Of a DNA stretch of 5,241 nt, positions 1-5,241 are shown one piece after another (position 1 is the first letter of the stretch; each line of letters opens with the position of its first letter). The notes below the pieces were generated by a model that saw only the letters and a program-made list of their open reading frames with translations, ran no database searches and had not been told where the DNA came from. This stretch comes from Methylovulum sp. Lineage in GTDB: Bacteria; Pseudomonadota; Gammaproteobacteria; Methylococcales; Methylomonadaceae. Position numbers and translations under genes: made by a program. Where the stretch lies: assembly GCA_004299465.1 (NCBI GenBank), contig SCST01000386.1, positions 1 through 5,241 on the forward strand, read 5' to 3'.

Positions 1-13
1 GCTCTTCCGATCT
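1..13. other. Residual Illumina sequencing adapter (non-genomic contig end)
   Basis: The first 13 bases read GCTCTTCCGATCT, which is exactly the 3' end of the common Illumina paired-end/TruSeq adapter, immediately next to where the genomic insert begins. They lie at the very edge of the window and interrupt a well-conserved secretin motif of gspD, which fits untrimmed adapter at a contig end better than genomic sequence. Genomic sequence should be taken to start at position 14. Confidence 0.9.
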
Positions 14-1584
14 GACGCCTGTTCGCCGTTACGCGCGATAATATGCGGGCTGGACAGGATCGTCGCTCGATTCGACGTAGCCAGCGCATTGATTACGAAC
101 CGCTTGTCGCTGCTGATAAGCAAGCCCGCCGTACCTGCTGAAAGACCGCCCAACGTGCCCATCGCAACACTCTTGCCGTCGATGCTCAAACCCTTTACCA
201 GCCACTCGACGCCTAACTCGGTATCATCCGTCAGCGTTACTTCGGCGACGGTCAATTCAATCAGCGCCGATTTAGACGGCTTATCCAGGGCGCGCAACAG
301 CACTTCCAGGCGCCCGTATTCCTCGGCGCTGGTCTGGAAAATCAAGGTATTGCTGGCCGTGTCAAAAACAACGCCGACGGGCGATTCCGTTTTTTTAGCT
401 TGCGCGGCTGGCGCATCGCCTGTTGCAGCAGGCCTGCTTTGCGCTCCGGTACTTGAGCCGGAACCGCCCAGCAACAACTGCGTCAAGGTTTTAGCCAATT
501 CTTCGGCCGATACATTCTGCGCGGTATAGGTAAAAAACCCCTTACCCGCGCCGCGCTCGCTCGGCTGGTCAAGCCGGCTGACCCAGTCCTGCACATGCTC
601 GATAATTTTATCGCTCATCGAAAAAACCAGCAGCGTATTCGCCGCCGAGACCGGCAATATCAAAACCGGGTAGCGGATGCCTCCGCTCAGCGCGCTGTAA
701 TTCGCCGGCGGCATCGCATAGCCTTCCGAAGCCAGCACTTCTTTCAATTGCGCCGCTAACGACTCCACCGTCCAATAAATCGGCGTGATACGTAGGCTGG
801 AGCGCCCTTGCATCACAGGCTGGTCCAGGACACGGACCGCATCGATCGCGGCAATAATCTTGTCACGGGTCCCGCTTAATAACAGCGCATTGCGCGTAGG
901 GTCTTCCAAAACCGTAACCTGGTCTTTAAACATCGTCTTAAGCCAACCGGCCACATCGGTGTTCCTGACCGCTATCAGGTCGACCAACTGGAACACCGGG
1001 CGCAATTCGTCAGGCGTTTCAGGCAACGCGGCGCCGCGGCGAATCTCCGGCGAATACCCGGTCTCTGCGCTATCCGGCACAACCTGCACCAAGTCGCCAA
1101 CATCGCGCACAAAAATGCCATAGCTTTTGAGCAACAGCCGTATCGCGCTGTCAACCTGGCTGCTGGTCTGGCTGTCCGGCGTTTTAAACGTGACGATGTC
1201 GCGCCGCTCCATGATTTTCGGGTCGATATTGACGCTACGGCCCAATATTTCGGAATATACAACCTGGATAAGGTTCGTTAACGGCACTTTCTCAAAATTG
1301 AGGTTGATATTATCTTTTTCCAGGCCCGCCTTGACCGGAACAGGCTTTCTGACGGGAGTTCGCCTAGTCATCAGCGTCTTTGGCACGACCGGCATCCGCT
1401 CGACCGTAGAGGCGGTTGATAATTGGCTATCGGCTTCCAGGCCGTCAGTTCCAATATGGCCCGTTTTAGCCACAATCAAGCGCGGTAACTGGACACTGGA
1501 AGGCTGGGGCATCATGCAAGCCGATAAAGCAAGGATTACCGCGCAAGTGAGCGGAAAATGGATAGCTAGCGTTCGTAATTTCAC
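14..1584 (-). CDS. gspD: Type II secretion system secretin GspD, lipoprotein form, 3' end missing
   Basis: This is the outer-membrane channel of the T2SS, a multimeric secretin that releases folded proteins. The frame is open from the GTG at 1584 to the contig end (about 523 real codons of a protein usually 650-800 long). Residues 1-23 form a lipoprotein signal: basic start MKLR, hydrophobic core, lipobox LSAC with Cys23; Met follows the Cys, so no Asp+2 inner-membrane retention signal. A Pro/Thr/Ser-rich linker (about 24-88) precedes N0 (about 91-165), N1 (about 195-256), N2 (about 260-341) and N3 (about 349-437, with a Gly/Ser/Ala-rich insert at 373-402). The secretin domain then starts with ALIELTVAEVTL (440-451) and TELGVEW (455-461). 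It runs into the SSPHIIARNGEQA motif (511-523), where the contig stops. The GTG has a weak AGG eight bases upstream. An in-frame TTG at 1611 is possible but has no ribosome site and would lengthen the signal n-region. The rest of the barrel is lost. The family assignment is secure. Confidence 0.95.
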
Positions 1585-1832
1585 GGTTAATGCCTGGCGT
1601 TTACTTTTCAAATGAGTGACTGGGGAGATTTACGAAGAATGTTGAATTTTAAGGCCTTTCAACCGTGCCGGCGGGGTATACTTCGCACGCTCATGTTTAT
1701 GGCGTTTATAATTTTGCATACCTACATAAAAAAACCGAACAACTGACCATCTAACATAGTCGCTATTCATATCCTTGCCCTACAGCGAGAGGCTGAATAG
1801 TTACCTAAACTATATATTTGATGGCTGTGCAT
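1585..1832 (-). promoter_or_regulatory. 248-base gap upstream of gspD, possible internal promoter region
   Basis: This is the only real gap in an otherwise overlapping operon, and it is visibly AT-richer than the flanking genes. On the minus strand it contains a T7 tract (1728-1734) and a TATAAA box (1705-1710) that could serve as a -10 element, but no good -35 lies 16-18 bases upstream. Two small inverted repeats lie just after the upstream gene: ATAGTT/AACTAT with a five-base loop (1797-1813) and CTATTCA/TGAATAG with a 24-base loop (1763-1800). Neither is followed by a U-tract, so no terminator is claimed. The gap could give gspD its own transcription start; that is inference. No convincing gene was seen in it. 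Confidence 0.3.
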
Positions 1833-2339
1833 TTATTGAAGCGTTTCGGCAGTCCGGTTGATATGCACCCAATAAGGCGGGCCATCGGCCCCGGCCTGCA
1901 GGCGGACCCTGTCGCGCTCGATAGCGACAACCCGTTCCCCATTAGGCAAGACATCGCCAATGGCCAGGTTTTTGACTTCGTACCGGGCGCTGGAAAACAA
2001 GATCACATGGCGCTTGGCGCCGACCATGTAAACGCCTGTCAACGCCCCGCTTGGCGACTCGGCGGCGCCAGGAGCCGCCATCGACATCCCCGAAGCGGTA
2101 TTAGCCGCCTCCGCGCCGCCGACTTTAGCCTGCTTGCCCCAAATGCGCATTTTTTCCAGCTCCGCCATATCGGCTGACAGCTCCTGAACCCCAGGCAAAA
2201 ACGGAATCTCGGGCAACACAGCAGGCTGCCGGCCCGCGCGGTCAGGAAACGCCGAATCGGAACCATCGATAGCGAATATCAACAACGCGCTGACTGCCAA
2301 CGCCGCAGCCCAGACGCGCCAAAGCAACTCGACCGTCAT
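1833..2339 (-). CDS. GspC-type inner-membrane protein (XpsN-like), short form without PDZ domain
   Basis: This 168-residue protein sits where Xanthomonas has xpsN, the functional counterpart of gspC, between gspM and gspD. Its expected role is to bridge the inner-membrane platform and the N0 domain of the secretin. It has a short cytoplasmic start, one membrane helix (about 6-24) and a Pro/Ala-rich periplasmic linker. A conserved-looking LEKMRIWG segment (61-68) resembles the L-x-L-F/W-G motif preceding the HR domain in GspC. The HR-like beta domain covers about 99-148, with LTGVYMVG, YEVKNLAIGDVL and the closing ERDRVRLQ. The chain ends about 20 residues later, leaving no room for the PDZ or coiled-coil end found in classical GspC proteins. 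The ATG at 2339 overlaps the gspM stop (ATGA) and has a strong GGGAGG site (about 2344-2349). The family call rests on fold pattern and position; the sequence itself is divergent. Confidence 0.8.
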   Translation of the reverse strand: MTVELLWRVWAAALAVSALLIFAIDGSDSAFPDRAGRQPAVLPEIPFLPGVQELSADMAELEKMRIWGKQAKVGGAEAANTASGMSMAAPGAAESPSGALTGVYMVGAKRHVILFSSARYEVKNLAIGDVLPNGERVVAIERDRVRLQAGADGPPYWVHINRTAETLQ

Positions 2340-2929
2340 GCGCCCTCCCGCGGGCCGATGACAAATAATGCGCCTAATTCAAGCTCTACGGTTTTCGAGT
2401 CCGAATTCCTGACGGAAAGCCGCTCTATCCAAACCCAATGTTCATTTTGGGAAATGCTGTTAAGCAAGGCGTGGAACGAATCGGCCTGGAAATCAAGCAC
2501 CAAGCGCGTCCGAACGATGCGCATTTCAGTAGGCAAGGCCAATGTTTCCGCTGCCTCCCCGGCTCCCGGATCAAGCGCTTCAGGCTGCGAAACGGCAAGC
2601 TCACGTACACTGATACGATGGAGGGTCAATTGCTCCGTCAGCCAGTCTTGAAAACGGGCCTGAATACGGCCCTCGCTTTCTTCGCGCCATGCGCGCGCCC
2701 GAAAATCAGACAGCCGGCGCTGAACCTGGTCCCGGTATTCATTCCAATGCGTTTCTTTTGAAACCGCATGCACACGGGCAATCTGTCCCTGAAGTTGCTG
2801 CGCCATTGCCCGCACCGACACGATATGGTCATGCCACTCAAATAACGCATAAACCCATAAAATCAACGCCACTATCGCAGTCAATGCATACAGGCGTTGC
2901 CGCTCATCCAGGCCGCTAAAAAACGTCAT
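2336..2929 (-). CDS. gspM: Type II secretion system inner-membrane protein GspM (XpsM type)
   Basis: GspM pairs with GspL in the inner-membrane assembly platform and stabilises it. The 197 residues show a short basic/polar cytoplasmic start, a single membrane helix (about 13-30, TAIVALILWVYALF), then a long helical stretch (about 36-100) rich in Gln, Arg and Glu that is probably coiled coil. The C-terminal half (about 104-192) alternates beta strands and a helix (VRTRLVLDF, SFHALLNSIS, WVWIERLSVRN, KTVELELGALFVIG), as in the circularly permuted ferredoxin-like fold of GspM/PilO proteins. It starts at ATG 2929, which shares one base with the gspL stop (TAATG) and has GGGAG ten bases upstream inside the gspL end. 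Its own stop overlaps the next start. Sequence identity within this family is usually low, so the call depends on topology and on position between gspL and the gspC-type gene. Confidence 0.88.
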   Translation of the reverse strand: MTFFSGLDERQRLYALTAIVALILWVYALFEWHDHIVSVRAMAQQLQGQIARVHAVSKETHWNEYRDQVQRRLSDFRARAWREESEGRIQARFQDWLTEQLTLHRISVRELAVSQPEALDPGAGEAAETLALPTEMRIVRTRLVLDFQADSFHALLNSISQNEHWVWIERLSVRNSDSKTVELELGALFVIGPREGA

Positions 2930-4092
2930 TAAAAATCATCTCCCGGTGATTGATCATCCGTTGGCGGCACGGAAGGCTTTTGCGCAGGGCTGCTGCCTTG
3001 CAATTCGGCCACCAGCACGATGCCGTCATGGGTATTCTCCGAACTGATCTCGTGGACATTATGCAACCACCCGCCGCTCTCGAACGCTTTCACATAAGCG
3101 ACACGGGAAGCGCCCGGTGCGGCAAGTAAAACCAGCTGCAAACGATTGCCCTTTAACTCAAGTTCCTGCACGGTCGTGCCGTCGGGTAACAGCCGGCTCA
3201 GGTGAGCCAGCAAAACCACGGGATTAGGATGCTCCACCAGCTTCTCCATCGCCTCCAGCGTCGCCAGCGCATCCAGCGCCTCGGAGCGGGCATGCAGGAC
3301 CGGATGCGCCAAGGTCTCCAATTGCTGTTTTTCCGCCGTCAAGGCTACCACCCGTTCATCGGCGGTAATCCAACTCTTAAGCAACCAGAAGGTTGGCAAT
3401 GCCAATAACAGGGAAACAGCGGCAAAGCCGGCCAGCAGGTATAAACGCCCTTGTGTCATCATCGCCGACAAGGTTTGCACGTCAGCAAACGGCTCTCCGC
3501 TCCAAAACTCAGATTCGGCTACGGACACATCAAATGCCTGTATCGGCGCCGCAACACCGGCCCCTCGCTGGAAATTCAGCCAGCCGTCCAGCTCAGGCGG
3601 CTGCGCCCACCAACGGCTCGCCAATAACGCGCCGCCCTGCCAGACCTGCCCCTCGACGCCCTCGGCACACTGCCGCAAGACAACGCCATCCGCAAGCGCC
3701 GGCTGTAACAAACTTTCCGGCAACAAACGCATGCCCTGCACGGGAATAGAAGAGGCTTCACAACGCTGCAGCAGCGCTTGCTGATCCCAGGCGAACACCG
3801 TGGCCGCTTCGCTGCCGATGATCACGGCAAATTCGCTCTCTTGAAAAGGCTGCCAGGCCAGTAATTGAACCTGTAAAAAATTCAATTGCTCGGACTTGGG
3901 AAGCTGCTGAAAAGCGATAGATTTAAAGCGGCACAATGACCGCGCCAACACATGCGCTATCGCTCGCTGTTCTGCGATGCGCACACCGGTCGAACGATGA
4001 AAATGACTGTTTTTACTCGTCAGCGGTCGCCGCCAAAGGCTTAGGAAATGGCGGCATTGCGCCATCAAAGGCAGCTTGTTCAGGTCTATCAA
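2929..4092 (-). CDS. gspL: Type II secretion system protein GspL, start overlapping gspK
   Basis: GspL is a bitopic inner-membrane protein that recruits the GspE ATPase and binds GspM. In the 387-residue form, about 40-210 is the cytoplasmic actin-like (ASKHA) but catalytically degenerate domain, with LAWQPFQESEFAV (78-90), VFAWDQQAL (99-107), GVEGQVW (145-151) and SRWWAQPPELDGWLNFQRGAG (159-179). One membrane helix follows (about 217-239), then a coiled coil (about 243-284). The periplasmic ferredoxin-like domain (about 290-365) includes LLPDGTTVQELELKGNRLQL. The tail is Pro/Asp-rich and disordered. The TTG at 4092 has GGAG ten bases upstream (4103-4106). It gives an N-terminus with FLSLWRRPL, which looks like the family's opening, but it overlaps gspK by 80 bases. 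The ATG at 4065 has no ribosome site and would still overlap by 53 bases. A later start at GTG 3984 would remove the overlap but drop 36 residues. The start is therefore uncertain; the identity is not. Confidence 0.9.
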   Translation of the reverse strand: MIDLNKLPLMAQCRHFLSLWRRPLTSKNSHFHRSTGVRIAEQRAIAHVLARSLCRFKSIAFQQLPKSEQLNFLQVQLLAWQPFQESEFAVIIGSEAATVFAWDQQALLQRCEASSIPVQGMRLLPESLLQPALADGVVLRQCAEGVEGQVWQGGALLASRWWAQPPELDGWLNFQRGAGVAAPIQAFDVSVAESEFWSGEPFADVQTLSAMMTQGRLYLLAGFAAVSLLLALPTFWLLKSWITADERVVALTAEKQQLETLAHPVLHARSEALDALATLEAMEKLVEHPNPVVLLAHLSRLLPDGTTVQELELKGNRLQLVLLAAPGASRVAYVKAFESGGWLHNVHEISSENTHDGIVLVAELQGSSPAQKPSVPPTDDQSPGDDF

Positions 4093-4978
4093 TGAAACGT
4101 GTCTCCAAAATCTGCCACGGTAACGTCGGTGCGCCCGGCGTCAATATTATATGATATTCAATGGCCTTTAAGCCATGCTCCAGGCCAAGGCGCAAGCGGT
4201 AGAAACTACTCGGAAAAAAAGCGACGGGGTCATCCGGTAAAATAATGCCGGTAGCGGCAAGCAAATCACTATAAGAAATGAACAGCATAGTCTCCCGCCT
4301 GGCGAGTGCGGCCTTCACGCCCTCAGGCGTCGCCCCCGGCAACGCCGCGAGCACCTCCGGCGGCGCGGTATTAGGATTAATCCAGCTCTCACGACTGACC
4401 GTAAACAAATCCCCCCCTCTCGCGACCAGTTTCGACAGGCCGTTCCAACCCAGCACCAAGCGCAATTCATAAGGCGAAATCAACCAATCGTTACGCGGCG
4501 GCGCTAATTTTTGGGCATGATACTCGTCCGCTTCAGCGCCGTTAAGCCGGCGCAGGTTATCGACATCCGTGTAATCGGCCAATTTATCCAATAACGGTTC
4601 AATGAGTTTATCGGAAACGCCGTGTTGCAGCAGGACATTTCGCATGACCAGGGGATCGGGCGTACTGACGCTAATCAGCCCTCGCGCATCCTGTACGCTC
4701 ACCCAAACCCCGGAAGGCAAGCGGTATGGCCGCCCGTCGACCCGCAAGACATCAGCCCCCCCACCAAACCCCGCTTGCGAAAGCTGGCGTGTCGCCATTA
4801 CAAAAAGCACTTGGTCCCGCGCCGATATTAATGCAGACTGGTCGTCCGCCCATTGTTGCCAGCGGCCCAGATGGGTGCGGAAATCCGCCACGCGCGCATC
4901 GAGCCGCGCGGCAACCGTAGCGAGCACAACCAGAGCCACCATGACAGTGACCAGGATATAGCCCTGCTGCCTTATCAT
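4013..4978 (-). CDS. gspK: Minor pseudopilin GspK of the type II secretion system
   Basis: GspK caps the periplasmic pseudopilus together with GspI and GspJ and limits its growth. The 321-residue protein opens with MIRQQG and then a hydrophobic helix starting YILVTVMVALVVLA. This is a class III prepilin signal, expected to be cut by the GspO/PilD peptidase after Gly6. Mature residue 1 is Tyr, and residue 5 is Thr instead of the Glu of major pseudopilins; GspK is the pseudopilin known to lack Glu5. Family marks follow: SVQDARGLISV (94-104), YTDVDNLRRLNGAEADEY (136-153), WLISPYELRLVLG (165-177) and INPNTAPPEVLAALPG (200-215), the last being the classic GspK helix-hairpin-like segment. The ATG at 4978 overlaps the gspJ stop by four bases, and GGAG lies eight bases upstream inside gspJ. 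Length fits the family (about 300-330). Confidence 0.95.
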   Translation of the reverse strand: MIRQQGYILVTVMVALVVLATVAARLDARVADFRTHLGRWQQWADDQSALISARDQVLFVMATRQLSQAGFGGGADVLRVDGRPYRLPSGVWVSVQDARGLISVSTPDPLVMRNVLLQHGVSDKLIEPLLDKLADYTDVDNLRRLNGAEADEYHAQKLAPPRNDWLISPYELRLVLGWNGLSKLVARGGDLFTVSRESWINPNTAPPEVLAALPGATPEGVKAALARRETMLFISYSDLLAATGIILPDDPVAFFPSSFYRLRLGLEHGLKAIEYHIILTPGAPTLPWQILETRFIDRPEQAAFDGAMPPFPKPLAATADE

Positions 4979-5241
4979 TCAAGCAACTCCAGACGCTTGC
5001 GCGACAACATCGGATTATTGCCGGCCATAATCGTCACCCAGACCATGCCGCTTTCCGGCCCGATTAAACGTATGGCCTGGGGCAGTTCGGGCGCATCGCC
5101 CATCGGCGGCGGCCATTGCGCCTGCCAATTGCCGCTGCCGTCCAGGTAGCTGAACAATCCCGGCCCTTGCCAATGCCAAAGCGGCCAGGTTTCGTCGGTA
5201 GCCGGCCGGTAAGCGCTCAACTGCGTGCTGTTATCGCCTTC
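4975..5241 (-). CDS. gspJ: Pseudopilin GspJ, C-terminal fragment (5' end outside window)
   Basis: The frame is open from the right edge to the TGA at 4975, giving 88 residues of a protein normally about 200 long. The missing part holds the prepilin signal and N-terminal helix. What remains matches the end of the GspJ globular domain: a GLFSYLDGSGNWQAQWPP segment (the 'F-x-Y-x-D-x-x-G-x-W' pattern), followed by the LPQAIRL strand and MVWVTIMAG. GspJ is a minor pseudopilin that forms the tip complex with GspI and GspK. The family pattern in the fragment is short but characteristic, and its place directly before gspK with an ATGA overlap (4975-4978) strongly supports the call. An internal TTG at 5220 could be mistaken for a start, but the frame continues upstream without a stop. 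Confidence 0.85.
   Translation of the reverse strand, partial: EGDNSTQLSAYRPATDETWPLWHWQGPGLFSYLDGSGNWQAQWPPPMGDAPELPQAIRLIGPESGMVWVTIMAGNNPMLSRKRLELLE

Noticed and set aside
975..1262. 95-codon minus-strand frame inside gspD
   Set aside because: It is out of frame with the continuous secretin reading frame that covers the same bases, and its Arg/Cys/Ala-rich translation is typical of a shadow.
1127..1615. Open frame of 162 codons on the plus strand, plus other plus-strand frames between 89 and 1123
   Set aside because: They lie opposite the secretin frame, whose domains are all recognisable. Their translations are Ser/Arg/Thr-rich, with no domain and no ribosome site; they are antisense shadows.
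1630..1719. 29-codon minus-strand frame (MQNYKRHKHE...), basic, ending in a TAA in the same frame as gspD
   Set aside because: No spaced ribosome site precedes its ATG, and it resembles no known leader peptide. The shared frame with gspD is one chance in three, and the TAA plus the later lipoprotein signal make an N-terminal extension implausible.
1728..1761. GACTAT/ATGGTC stem followed by T7 on the minus strand, considered as a Rho-independent terminator
   Set aside because: The six-pair stem contains a G-T pair, is AT-rich, and is separated from the T tract by ten bases; a true intrinsic terminator has the U-tract directly at the stem.
1818..2177. 119-codon plus-strand frame opposite the GspC-type gene
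   Set aside because: The minus-strand gene has a strong ribosome site, a membrane helix and coupling to gspM; the plus-strand frame has no supporting signal.
5218..5220. TTG as a true start of a small 81-residue gene at the right edge
   Set aside because: The frame stays open upstream to the window edge, and the protein matches the C-terminal part of GspJ, so this is an internal codon of a truncated gene.
1..5241. Possibility that the cluster is a type IV pilus pilM-N-O-P-Q operon instead of a T2SS
   Set aside because: L, M and C-type proteins and the secretin have PilN/PilO/PilP/PilQ-like folds, but GspJ and GspK precede them and GspD shows the full N0-N1-N2-N3 layout, which together define a T2SS.

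Overview
This window holds the distal half of a type II secretion system (T2SS, general secretory pathway) operon. All genes lie on the minus strand and read from right to left: the 3' end of gspJ, then gspK, gspL, gspM, a short gspC-type gene (the 'N' position) and gspD. The order J-K-L-M-N-D is the one known from the Xanthomonas xps cluster (E-F-G-H-I-J-K-L-M-N-D). The missing E to I genes would therefore be expected to the right of position 5241. A diderm Gram-negative proteobacterium is clear from the content. A gammaproteobacterium is likely from gene order and moderate-to-high GC. A methanotroph-like lineage (Methylococcales) is only a guess.

Layout: 4975-5241 is the C-terminus of the pseudopilin GspJ. 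4013-4978 is GspK, the minor pseudopilin at the pseudopilus tip. 2929-4092 is GspL, the inner-membrane link to the GspE ATPase; it begins inside gspK. 2336-2929 is GspM. 1833-2339 is a minimal GspC-like protein with one membrane helix and an HR-type domain. 1585-1832 is a 248-base AT-richer gap. 14-1584 is the secretin GspD, cut off before the end of its outer-membrane channel domain. The first five genes are packed with 1- to 80-base overlaps, as expected of one translationally coupled message. Only gspD is set apart by a gap.

How the parts work together: GspJ and GspK sit at the tip of the periplasmic pseudopilus. GspL and GspM form the inner-membrane assembly platform. The GspC-like protein connects that platform to the periplasmic N0 domain of GspD. 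GspD is the outer-membrane pore. Here GspD carries its own lipoprotein signal (Cys23), so it may be a self-piloting 'liposecretin' like Pseudomonas HxcQ.

Positions 1-13 are not genomic. They match the 3' end of the standard Illumina sequencing adapter, so the left edge is a contig end with untrimmed adapter, and the last translated residues of gspD in the raw window are artefacts. I found no RNA genes, mobile elements, CRISPR arrays or convincing terminators. The system is a recognisable T2SS; its less usual points are the lipoprotein secretin, the PDZ-less GspC and the deep gspK/gspL overlap.
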